From Fomitopsis serialis (lineage: Eukaryota > Basidiomycota > Agaricomycetes > Polyporales > Fomitopsidaceae): a stretch of 64,000 nt of DNA. Below the pieces are notes generated by a model. The model was given only the letters and a program-made list of their open reading frames with translations. It did no database searches and was not told where the DNA came from. Positions 24,076 to 33,790 of this stretch are shown here, in pieces. Where the stretch lies: positions 1,302,001 through 1,366,000 of the forward strand of contig NW_025954964.1 in assembly GCF_022376445.1 (NCBI RefSeq), given 5' to 3'. How positions within the stretch are numbered: the stretch's first letter is position 1; each line of letters starts with the position of its first letter. The position numbers and the translations under genes are program-made.

Positions 24076-25619
24076 GGTTATCTTTTCATCCAGACGCAAA
24101 GAATTCCGGTGAACCAGAGGTAAGAGAATCAGTCGATTTCGGATGTGCAGTGGATGAGCCTGCGTGACTCTGAGCCTGCAGGAGAACGCGAGGAGAATGC
24201 TGAAATTTACGAGAAGGGGAATCGTGATCGAGGCGATCCTGCAATCTAATCTTATCTCTGCCGCCACCCTCGATCACTTTCCGATCCAGCGGGTGCCAAT
24301 CACTGCACGCTGACTGCACACGCTACTATTCAACCTCGCAGATGAATCTCTTCCTCGCGCCGTTTGCTGGTATGGTATCATCTCGTTCCCCGTGGGCTCG
24401 AGCGGTTTTTTGATAGGGCATACACTGACCAACTCAAAGAATTCTCACCGGCGTCGCTGCCGCCAGCGCGAGGCCTCCGAATACTGTGGGTCACTGTGGG
24501 CCGTCCACTGGCCTTCTTCACGGTGACTATTCAGTAGCTTTACCCATTGCATGGCGTACCTGCGTGACTAATGTGCCAGGGGAATGGGGCTATCAACTGC
24601 ATTGCAACAATGCTATGGATAATCTGTTCCTCTGAAGGCGTTGAAGATGCACCAACCGGCGCGTGTTCGTCCATCAATGGTACAGAATGCAGAGGCATCA
24701 CAAGCCTCTGGTGCTACGGAACTTGGACGTCAGAGGAAGGTACTACATGCACGATTAGAAGGCACACGAAGGACCCAAATCACGGGGAAAACGAGACCAC
24801 CTACCTTCGCACACCTAGGAACGGTCAATACGCGCCACGGAGTACAGGAGCGGGAGTGGATGGACAGGCAAAGAGGCAAAGACAGGCGCGTTGCGAAGAT
24901 GCATGCGGTGACGCAACGGCTCATCCGAAAGCCACTCGCAGCCCTGCGGACGGACGGGCAGCCCCTGGCCAGTGGCAATGTAACACGGTCAGTGCCCTTC
25001 GGTGCCTCCGCAAGAGACCGAACCGGAAAACTGCATGGACGAGGATGAATGGACAGGCAGGAGGGACGATGCGGAGATGATACATGGGGAGGGTGAACCA
25101 CGAAGCACAGAGCGGAACAGTCGGAGTGCACAGACGACGCAGCCAGGGGGAGATGAGGGGAGGAGCGAAGGAGTTTGGCCATTGGGTACGTTTGCGATGC
25201 CCTGATATACCTGACTGAGAATGTCAGCCTAGCGGACGTGGCTGGCACACGTCTCTGACCACTATTATTGTCAGCCTCCCACCAGCTTGTGGTGAACGCG
25301 GTCGCCGCCAAGACACCGGTTGGCGCGCATGTGTGTCGTCGGTTGGAGGCCAAATGGATCCCCTCCTCCTCAGCCACTAGTGTCATTGGCCGCGACGCGA
25401 TCCGTGCCATGGCTTCGCATCGACGATCCTATATATGCATGTCAAGCTTCGGGTCACGAAGAACCCGATTTAGGTGCTGTACGGAAGCGACTACCGTCAG
25501 AAAGTACTGATAGACGCTGTAAGACATGAAAATGCACCTAAAGCGCTTCACTCACAGATACATAAAGCGAGGACCACCTTGAACCCTTGCACCAACACGC
25601 TCACGGCCGTTCATAAAAC
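24076..25619. other. 1.5 kb spacer between TSR1 and an unassigned ORF
   Basis: Contains the TSR1 promoter. Overlapping open frames at 24571-25080 and 24641-25048 lie in different registers and have no domain signature, so neither is called. A tiny ATG frame at 24341 (MNLFLAPFAG) followed by a good donor is noted but could not be extended to a recognisable protein. Confidence 0.4.
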
Positions 25620-26273
25620 ATGACACCGCTGTCGGCGCCCCAGCAAACCGACATGAAACGAAAACACCGCGCAAAAGCAAAAGAAGTTCCCCCTACTATC
25701 CCACTGCCCACATTCCACGCTACCCCAAGTCCCTCCGACTCGCCTGTCCACGATGTCACAGTTCTCCCACTACCAACCATGGAGGAGAGGAGCGGACTTA
25801 CGTGGGTTGTCGACACCCGACCACGACGGCAACTAGAGAGCCTTTGCTACATCCGCCTACGTGTTGGTACTCTAAGCACCGGAGTGGGGCGTTTGGGGCA
25901 AGTCGTAATGCTCAGGCGCCACTGGGTGACATTCGCAGTCTCAGACGCGCCCGCATACTGCACGCTCCGGGTGCCCATCCCATGGGCGAAACTCAACGAC
26001 CTAGCAAGCGTCGCCCACACATCCCACTTCTTCGACCTACCCAAGCTTCCGCGTCCCCACCCAAGCTTCCGTGACATCCCCCACTTCGAAAACGACGAGG
26101 AAAACCCCTACGAATTCGAGATATGGGATGACGAGATCCCGGACATCGAGAGCCGATTGGAGCGCATCAAGAACGCTCCCAGGTCCCTGCGCAACAGGCA
26201 CCCGAGCTGTCATCGGTCCACCGAACGCGCACCAGAAGGCGAGAGCAACGATACGAGGACGTCGGGCATGTAA
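25620..26273 (+). CDS. Hypothetical protein, no recognised family
   Basis: A single-exon frame of 217 codons from the ATG at 25620 (MTPLSAPQQTDMKRKHRAKA), preceded by a TATA-like CATAAAG about 60 bp upstream. The composition is protein-like: a Pro-rich N-terminus, a middle with WVVDTRPRRQLESLCYIRLR, and an acidic segment HFENDEENPYEFEIWDDEIP. I recognise no domain, signal peptide or membrane segment. Shadow frames on both strands are shorter. It could be a lineage-specific gene, a gene fragment or chance. The evidence is its length and non-repetitive composition only. Confidence 0.35.
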   Translation: MTPLSAPQQTDMKRKHRAKAKEVPPTIPLPTFHATPSPSDSPVHDVTVLPLPTMEERSGLTWVVDTRPRRQLESLCYIRLRVGTLSTGVGRLGQVVMLRRHWVTFAVSDAPAYCTLRVPIPWAKLNDLASVAHTSHFFDLPKLPRPHPSFRDIPHFENDEENPYEFEIWDDEIPDIESRLERIKNAPRSLRNRHPSCHRSTERAPEGESNDTRTSGM

Positions 26274-27194
26274 TCACATGACCTGCCTACTACTACGAAC
26301 AGAGCCAGTCACCGTGACAACCCACGCTGGTGAGAAATCGATGTATAGACTATTCTGTCCAGGGATTGACTTTTGGTGGCAGCGTCCCCCACCACCCTCA
26401 AAAGACGCTTGCCGGCTTTTTAGGTCTGCTACGGAGACTACACACCACCGTCCGACGAGGATCAGCGCCCACACCTCAAAAGAAGATTTGGACGCCACAG
26501 CCGCCCAAGCGCGCCGTGCAAGCCGTAAGCACATATGCCGCGCAAGCCGTTAGCATGAGAAGAGCTTACGGTACCGCGAACGACGCCCGACGACCCAGCA
26601 CAAACCGAGCATACAATAACACTGAGGTTGTGCAATCGCACAAGACTGATCTCTAATAGCCACACAAGTAGCTAAGTAAGTACCATTGTTCCGGACACAT
26701 TTCCAATGACTGTAGTACAGTGAATGAATCTGAAGAGAAAATCTTAGTCAATGTACACCCAGTCTTGTCCAGATCGGTCGTAGTCGCAGACGGTACTGTA
26801 TAACGTGTTTGTACGAACAGGCTAGGTCATATGAAGATCATAGAGCCAATGATCATAGAGCAAAAAACACTTACCACTCCATTACTCGGATGTACACGAC
26901 AATAATTCAATGTGCAAGCTTCGATCTGTAGAGCTGGTTTGATTCAGATCTACTTGCTGGCAGTGGGGACTACACAAGGGCTACATGTTGCGATTGGCTT
27001 CCCTTCCGTTCTGGGAACTCAACGCCAGTACCTCTTCCGAATCCTCGGACGCCCGTGATTCGATGTGGAACAGGTGACGACATAGAACACCGGCCCGGGA
27101 CGCCGATCTTGCCCCGCTGAGCCAGATGAGAAAACGCTGACCAGAAAGCCTCCCTGCGACAATCCCACCAACTCACCAACGATCTACCCTCGCC
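26274..27194. other. Spacer upstream of gluconokinase
   Basis: About 0.9 kb without a supportable gene. It is more A/T-rich than its surroundings near 26660-26960. The right part serves as the gluconokinase promoter. Overlapping short frames carry no family signature. Confidence 0.4.
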
Positions 27195-27966
27195 ATGGCG
27201 TCCGAGAATGCGTCGGCCCCCGCAGGGCACGACAAACCCATCCTCATCGTTGTCATGGTGCGTCTGCTTGTAGCTGCCATACGGATTGGACTTAGCCAGG
27301 TACACGGGGACCGCAACGTAGGGGGTGGCAGCGACAGGGAAGACCACACTCGCACAAGCCCTCTGCGAGAAGCTGCAGCTGCCCTACATAGAGGGCGACG
27401 AGCTCCACCCGAAGGCAAACATCGACAAGATGTCGAACGGCCAGCCTCTGACCGACGCGGACCGCGAGCCCTGGCTCGCGCTCCTGCGCACCACCGCGGA
27501 GCACATCGTCGCCGAGGAGGATCATAAAGGCAAGCCCCAACTGCACGAGAGCAAGGGGATCTACGTCCCGTCGTCCGCAAAGCAGGACGACCCGCCAGAC
27601 GCACCGCGACGACGTACGGGGGCGATCATGACGTGCTCTGCGCTCCGGAAGTACTATCGGGACATCCTGCGGGGAAATATCAGGCCTAACCTCCCCGAGC
27701 CGATGCACGAGCTCGAGCCGCCCCCGCCACCAGAACATATGCCGACGTACTTCGTGTTCATGAAGGGCGAGCGGGATATGCTGCTGGATCGCATACAGAA
27801 GAGGAAGGGGCATTACATGAAGGCAAATATGGTGGATAGCCAATTGGCGACGCTGGAGAGCCCGGAGGCAGAGGAAGGTGTCGTTACGGTGTCCATGGAG
27901 CAGAGTACAGAAGAGCAGACGAAGATAGTGATGGACGAGCTGAACAAGCTGACGGGGGGCGTATAG
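27195..27966 (+). CDS. Gluconokinase (gluconate kinase)
   Basis: Phosphorylates D-gluconate with ATP to 6-phosphogluconate, feeding the pentose phosphate pathway in the cytosol. The start at 27195 gives MASENASAPAGHDKPILIVV. A 64-nt intron (27258-27321) directly precedes the Walker A loop GVAATGKTTLAQAL. The family signatures follow: YIEGDELHPKANIDKMSNGQ, PLTDADREPWLALL, TCSALRKYYRDILRG, YFVFMKGERDMLLDRIQKRK and GHYMKANMVDSQLATLE. The stop is at 27964-27966. The N-terminal part and a stretch after HIVAEEDHKGKPQLHESKGI are slightly longer than in bacterial GntK, as is common in fungi. It has two exons and no frame problem. Confidence 0.95.
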
Positions 27967-28288
27967 CGTGGAATCGAGTAGCAGTAGATGTAGAATAGAA
28001 CCACCATCCGGTTATACTATGCCCTTGATGGACGGTCCTCAGTGCTAGTCATGCCGATAAGCGCAAAAAGACAGATAGTCAGAGCAAAAGACATTCTGGT
28101 GCTGCAGCTGCATGCCAGTAGAGTAACTTGGATAGACTTGAATGCATGCCCGCGCGCAGGAGACGCGCTGGCGCGCGTCGGCAAAGTCCGATCGCATCGC
28201 GATTCGCGGGTGCACGACGCGTAAGGCAGACGCGTCAACCCATCCAAGCCTGCACCTCTTCCTCATCCCCCCTCCATTCTCATCCACC

Positions 28289-29498
28289 ATGGTAAGCAAG
28301 ATTCTCATTCAGAATCGCAATACGGGTACTGAGTTTACCGCAGGCCAGGCGTTATGACAGTACGTTGTCCGCAACGAGCTGAAGGCACCCGGCTAACTAT
28401 GCACGTTGTTGCGCTATAGGTCGTACCACGATCTTCTCGCCAGAGGGTGAGTGTGAAGGCCCTTGTATTTCGAATCAACTGGTTACTGAGCGTGTGCATA
28501 GGGCGACTATATCAAAGTCAGTCCAACCGCCTACTACGCTCCCTGTCCGTACTAACCTTGGGCATTGTGTGCACAGTTGAGTATGCCATGGAGGCGATCT
28601 CACATGCGGGTACCGTTCTTGGTGTGCTCGCAAAAGATGGGTCGTCCTCGCAGCGGAGAAGAAGGTAACAGGGAAGCTGCTGGACATGAGCGGCGCGAAG
28701 GACGGTGGCTACGGAGGTAGCGGAGAGAAGATCTTCTTGCTCAACTCGTGCGTCCCTTCGTGGATTTCTTCAGTTCTCTCTGAAGTGTATGGTCAATCAC
28801 AGAAATGTCATCTCGGGTGTCGCTGGTCTTACTGCCGACGCGAACTCTCTCGTCAACTATTCACGACAAACAGCACAAGGACATTTGTTCAACTACAACG
28901 AGGACATCCCCGTCGAGCTTCTCGTGCAGAGATTATGTGATCTCAAGCAGGGCTACACACAATATGGAGGTGCGCCATGCGATATTCTGCACTCCAGGAC
29001 TCTCGGCCTCACGTGAATGCACACACAAGGTCTGCGTCCGTTCGGTGTATCCATTCTCTACGCCGGCTACGACGCGCACTACCAATTCCAGCTCTACCAC
29101 TCCGACCCGTCAGGTAACTATTCCGGCTGGAAGGCGACGTGTATCGGCGCGAACAACGGCACCGCGCAGAGTCTGCTCAAGCAAGAGTACAAGGACGACA
29201 TCGGGATCGACGAGGCAGTCGGGCTCGTCCTCCGGACGATGAGCAAGACCATGGACAGCACTACGCTGGGAAGCGAGAAGCGTGCGTGTCTTTCGCCTCT
29301 CCCAGCCTGCCTATTGGCGTGTAATCGGTTGTGCAGCTCGCTAATGCTCCCTCTCTTGCAGTGGAGTTTGCGACGCTGACGCTGGACGCGGATAAGCAGC
29401 CTAAGGCGAAGATATACAAGCCCGCAGAGATTGACGCGCTCCTGGCGAAACACGACCTGGCGAAGAAGGACGAGGATGCGGAGATGAGGGCTGCATGA
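28289..29498 (+). CDS. PRE9: 20S proteasome subunit alpha (PRE9/PSMA4 type), apparent 1-nt frameshift
   Basis: Alpha-ring subunit of the 20S proteasome. Exon 1 codes only the initiator ATG (28289-28291), which is followed at once by a GTAAGC intron to 28343. The next exon has 16 nt (28344-28359). The joined protein reads [39 protein letters not shown], then [20 protein letters not shown] and [20 protein letters not shown]. Downstream are [20 protein letters not shown] and [20 protein letters not shown], characteristic of PSMA4. At 28639-28641 the frame breaks: GVLAKDG continues as SSSQRRRR, whereas the family sequence VVLAAEKK lies one frame over, consistent with one G missing. The C-terminus is a Lys/Glu-rich tail ending DEDAEMRAA. 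The gene is otherwise complete. Confidence 0.94.
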
Positions 29499-29835
29499 TG
29501 GTGTACCGTGATGCTGGCTCGGACGGACCCTACTGTTGTACATGTTATTGCAATTCAATCCGCTTTCCCATGCAAGGCGCGGTGAAACAGTGCGGCGACT
29601 CGAGCATTGTCATTCCTGACCAGTAGGACGCAGTGCATTTGCAACTCTTCCGCGCCTGGCCTCTTCTGGGTGAGGAGACCGAGCTAACTACGGCGTTTAG
29701 CGCCCGTACGACGCCCGCTTCCGCAGCTGCATATAGCAACTTGTCTCTATCTTCTCTCACCTCTCTTTCACTCCCCGTACATATACCGGCCGCGCCGTTC
29801 CCTCTCCTTTAGCACAAACCCTACCTCTGCGCAAG
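29499..29835. other. Spacer between PRE9 and the copper transporter
   Basis: About 340 bp in tandem orientation. It is pyrimidine-rich just upstream of 29836 (CTCTCTTTCACTC-like), as often seen near fungal start sites. No gene is seen. Confidence 0.4.
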
Positions 29836-30522
29836 ATGAACCACGGCGACCACGGCGGGCACGGCGACGGGGGATGGACATGGACCCGATGTGCAGCATG
29901 AACATGATCTGGAACACGCAGATCGAGGACACCTGCGTCGTGTTCAAGTGGTGGCACGTCCGGAGCACCGCGGGCTTCGTCGCGTCGTTCTTCGCCATCG
30001 TCGCGCTGGGCGTGCTGTACGAGTGGCTCCGCGTCGCCGCGCGCGATGCGGACAGGCTGATCGCGAAGAGGCTCGTCGCGGAGGGGAAGGGCAAGGCGCG
30101 GATCCGGAGCGGCCGGGCGACGCCGGAGAGCGACTCTGAGGCGGCGGGGCTGTTGGGCGGCGAGCGTGCGGCGCGGAAGGTCGGGTGAGTGGTAGATCGT
30201 GCATAGGTGAGGGGGATGCTGACGGTCTGTGGCGACGCAGGACCCCGCTCCCGTTCTTGCCTCGCGTAACCCGGGCGGTGCTGTATGGCGTACAGGTCTT
30301 CTTGTCCTTCTTCCTCATGCTGGTCTTCATGACCTACAACGTACGTTTGCGGACCCCTTGCCATCCGACCTCTTCCCGGCTAACACTTGTCTTCGGTAGG
30401 CCTATCTCATCCTCGCAGTCATTGCAGGCGCCGCCATCGGTCACTTCGTCTTCAGTTCGCACTTCGACATCAATGCTGCCCTCGCTGGCCCCGTCGACTC
30501 CAAGGGGATGTCGTGCCATTAG
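29836..30522 (+). CDS. CTR-family copper transporter, apparent 1-nt frameshift near N-terminus
   Basis: A trimeric copper channel of the CTR/SLC31 family, at the plasma membrane or vacuole. The His/Gly-rich N-terminus is MNHGDHGGHGDG, followed after a G-run by MDMDPMCSMNMIWN with Met-rich copper-binding motifs. Transmembrane helix 1 is around FKWWHVRSTAGFVASFFAIV ALGVLYEWL. A cytosolic loop with DSDSEAAGLL-type residues follows. After a 50-nt intron (from 30186) comes helix 2, YGVQVFLSFFLMLVFMTYN, with the MxxxM selectivity motif MLVFM. Helix 3 has GAAIGHFVF, the GxxxG packing motif. It ends KGMSCH. The start frame at 29836 and the frame from 29874 differ by one base across five Gs at 29869-29873. 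Use of 29874 as the start would avoid the shift but lose the His-rich leader. Confidence 0.92.
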
Positions 30523-31093
30523 AGCAGTGCTGTCATCCGTTCCCACCCATTCCTATGCTTCCTGTCGCTGGTAGATGGTTCCTGCTCTCGTTCGGATCAA
30601 GGCTTGTACGTTACTATCGGAGCACTGCTGGATCATATCATTGTGTTCGACACTACCCAGAGACGAGTCCATTGCGCTCCGTCGATGAAGCCTACACCCA
30701 GTCTCCCGAGTCGCTCTGGTCCGCAACGCACCCTGCGTGGATGGGGCTAGAGGCTGCATAGCGTTCGCTAGTGTGCCTGTCATATTGACTGACGGACTAC
30801 ACGAGCGGCAGCGATGCGCTCGCATGTACTGCAGTGACAGTTCGGGAGGAGTGGGGCCTCTGACGGACTGTCTGAGTAGGAATGACGTCTCTGGAACCAG
30901 AGCTTACAAAGGCCAGCCGCTTGTCGAAACCCTAGACGCATCCGGCGCTGGATGGTATAAGCACGATTGGCGGTGCTCTAGCTATTCACCACACTCGACA
31001 ATTCTGCTAAACACGCTCATATGTACGACATCCTTGGTGTCTGACGAGGGATCGAACGTCACTTACAAGCATCGTGAATACGGCCACGACATA
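30523..31093. other. Spacer between copper transporter and NmrA-like gene
   Basis: About 570 bp. The frame of the next gene stays open upstream of its ATG, but that stretch shows no similarity to its family and has a non-protein-like composition, so it is read as promoter and 5' UTR. Confidence 0.4.
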
Positions 31094-32120
31094 ATGAAGG
31101 TCCTCATCACCGGTGCCTCAGGCAGAACCTCTGGCTACGTCCTCAAGGCCCTCCTCAGGTCACCCTCCCCACCCGACCTGCGTCTCTTCGTGCGCTCCGA
31201 GGCCGCCGTCCAGAAGCTCACCTCCCAGCACCCGCGCCTCTCCCCAGCGGACTTCGCGCTCGGCGACTTCCTCGAGGCGGGCACGCTCCCGCCCGCGCTC
31301 GACGGCATCGACGTCGTGTTCCACAACGCGCCCGTGTTTCACCCGAACGAGGGAGCGATGGGCATCGCGCTGATCGACGCGGCGAAAGCGGCGGGCGTGA
31401 AGCACTTCGTGTACTGCAGCGTGCTCTTCCCGATCTTGACGAAGATGCAGCACCATAAGGTGAAGAGGGAGTGAGTCGTGTTCTTCGCGTCGCGGGTCTG
31501 CTGGGCCGTCGGTGTTGACCCGCTCGTTTAGTATCGAGGAATACCTGATCGAGTCGGGCCTGAACTACACCATCTTGGAGGTGAAGCCACGAGCTATTCC
31601 CGTCTGGTGGTTTATTGAAGTTCGCCGTTCCACAGCCCAGTTCCTTCATGCAGAACATTGACCTGCAAGCCACGCTGAGGTCGTCCACTATCACCGCCGG
31701 CTACTCCCAGACGACCCTCCAAGGTTTCCTCGACCTCGGTGACCTTGCGGACATTGCGGCGAAGGTTATCCTCGATCCCGCACCGCACAACCGCGCGAGG
31801 TACGAGCTGGTGGGCGAGAACTGCAGCATGGAGGACATCGCGCGTAAGCTGTCCGCGCACCTGGGCAAGGAGATCGCCGTCCAGAAAGCAACGGAACATC
31901 CCAAATTACCAAGCGGGTACATGGTGGAGACGATGGACAGGATGCTGTTCTACTATGACAGACGGTGAGTGACTGGAGGTACTGCAGCACAGGTGGATAG
32001 TGCTCACTCCTGTGCCTCTTATGCAGTGGTATCCCGGGGAACAATAATGTGACGCGATGGCTGCTGGGTCGGGAGCCGACAACTTGGAAAGCGCTGATCC
32101 AGCGTGAAGCGAAGGCTTAG
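31094..32120 (+). CDS. NmrA-like NAD(P)-binding atypical SDR protein
   Basis: Rossmann-fold protein of the NmrA/atypical short-chain dehydrogenase group. The start at 31094 gives MKVLITGASGRTSGYVLKAL with the nucleotide-binding glycine motif GASGRTSG. The expected next elements follow: LRLFVRSEAAVQKL, GIDVVFHNAPVFHPNEGAMG, and AAGVKHFVYCSVLFPILTKM. After an intron (31472-31532 region), IEEYLIESGLNYTILE joins across a second intron to PSSFMQNIDLQATLRSS, the usual NmrA continuation. The C-terminal half has LQGFLDLGDLADIAAKVILD and YELVGENCSMEDIARKLSAH. The stop is at 32118-32120. Members act as redox sensors or oxidoreductases; which applies here cannot be told. It is in tandem with the copper transporter, with no evidence of co-regulation. 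Confidence 0.9.
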
Positions 32121-32294
32121 GGATGCACAGCGTCTCCGGGTGCACGGACGTGTAACTTACGAGTATAGACGACGTTGTGTACCTCTGCGTCATAACATTG
32201 CAATAAAGAGACAAAGAAAGATTGGTCGTGGACGCAGTTATGCTTGAGAAGCATTGAAGACAACCAATGCGTGTTAGTGCGCGTGCAGGGCTCA

Positions 32295-32398
32295 CAGCTA
32301 ATTTCAGAACGATAGTCACTTGCAAACGCGCGCGACAGACGATGACTAAGCGCTCCAACCTTCAAGAAGGCGGCGCGCACCGCTCTTCTGCACCACTG
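32295..32398 (+). repeat. Left arm of imperfect inverted repeat
   Basis: This 104-bp arm matches the reverse complement of 32744-32845 in blocks of about 26, 13, 16, 11 and 15 identical bases separated by short mismatched segments. The arms are 345 bp apart. The minus-strand translation of this arm includes GALSHRLSRAFASDYRSEIS, and the plus-strand translation of the other arm gives GALSHHMSRAFESDYRSEIS. This may be a foldback/MITE-like element, or two copies of a longer repeat in inverted orientation. No target-site duplication or clear termini were found. Confidence 0.75.
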
Positions 32399-32743
32399 TC
32401 GTTCATTGTCTCCTGTCAATTTTGCGCGAGCAGACACAACAGATGATATATGATCTGAAATCTGAATTATGGACCTGTCTCTCTACCATTTACAGTAGTA
32501 GTGTAGAGCTACCATGACTCTCGCAGAGTCCGAATAGTTGAACTCTTTCTACATGGCTCGCGACTGGCAAGGCATGGGATTCACTGGAATGTCAGTGGTG
32601 TTGTAGAGCAAGGCTGACCAGACACATTCTGCATAATTATTGGTTCGCATCAACCTGATTGCTCACGGGATCGTGTCGTGTATGTCGTTGCGAGGGGCTG
32701 GTCCTGGACAGGTCGCTGTGTGTGGAAGATCTCGCGCAGGTTG

Positions 32744-32845
32744 CAGTGGTGCAGAAGAACGGTGCGCGCCGCTCCCGAAGCGCGGAGCGCTTAGTCATCA
32801 TATGTCGCGCGCGTTCGAGAGTGACTATCGTTCTGAAATTAGCTG
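32744..32845 (-). repeat. Right arm of imperfect inverted repeat
   Basis: Reverse-complement partner of 32295-32398. The central divergence (roughly 14 bp around 32770-32785) sits between two well-conserved halves, so the pair is an old duplication rather than a recent one. A transcript across both arms could fold into a hairpin with a stem of about 100 bp. Confidence 0.75.
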
Positions 32846-33790
32846 CAATGGAGGAGCACATCTGCTGCGCTCTCATGGAAGGCGGTCGACCCCATGATGC
32901 AAACACCGCAGATCCCATCGGGAGAAGCTGCCATGTCTTTGCTGAATGCAAGCCCCACTTGAGCCCCACTGCTGCGGAAATTGTGCGGAAGTCTCGCTTC
33001 GCGGGGATGGTCCGTTCAGCTACGAGCGAAGTTCTTCTGTCAGAGATCTCTGCCGAATAAGTACCCCCGCCAGAGGTAGGCGATTGCAACTTCAGTCTAT
33101 GTAGCTTGACCGCCATCATTCGCCCATGGCATCGGTTTGGCCAGAAAGACCGTTCCAAGTCCAAATCTCGGTTTAACGTTCCCTGCAACTAGGAGAACGG
33201 GGAGCGAGGAGGGGCGGAGAACTTGCGGAAAACTCACCTGAAAGCCGTGCATTCCCTCGGGACCGGCATGACGTGCCAGGCTGGCTATAATAGAATAGCT
33301 GAAAATTGAGGCAGGCCTGGAAGCTGTCTCCCGAGTGCTGGCGTCTTACAAGTAGAACGCTCGATTGGACTGCAATGAGAGCTTCGTGTCTACGACGATA
33401 GCTGTCTTGACATGGGCGTAAGCGAATAGAACAATGGCCCCAGGAGTGGTTATAGTGGTTCTCAGTCGATGGTGTCTCATGCTTGCGCTGCAGAGTTGGA
33501 AGGTGTGGTACTCATGGCGAGTTCGAACTTCGAAGGTCTGTGAGGACAATGAAGAACTCGGAAGAACTGTGGGCGTGCCAAGGGCGAAGAACGAGGGGGG
33601 ATTGCCAAAGATGGGAGGGGGATATTAAGGCACGTGTTGGGGAGGAGGAGGTTGACAAGCGCCGGGTTGCGGAGATTTGTAGAGCAAACAACAAGGGGAA
33701 GATTGTCGTGCACGTTTACCACCCGCCGCTCCTTTGTTCTTCACCCGGCTGCCCTTCTGCGCCCCTATATCGTTTATTTAATCAATCACA

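Larger units (their letters stand above)
32121..33790. other. 1.7 kb spacer carrying a long inverted repeat
   Basis: No gene is supportable here. Two arms of an imperfect inverted repeat lie at 32295-32398 and 32744-32844 and are listed separately. The stretch from 33060 to 33790 contains only shadow frames and the promoter of the downstream glutaredoxin-like gene. Confidence 0.45.

Noticed and set aside
24341..24560. Small two-exon candidate starting MNLFLAPFAG
   Set aside because: A good donor follows, but neither acceptor choice gives a recognisable or conserved protein; too short to support.
24571..25080. Overlapping plus-strand frames of 170 and 136 codons
   Set aside because: They overlap in different registers, are Arg/Gly/Thr-rich without domains, and have no splice or start context that favours either.
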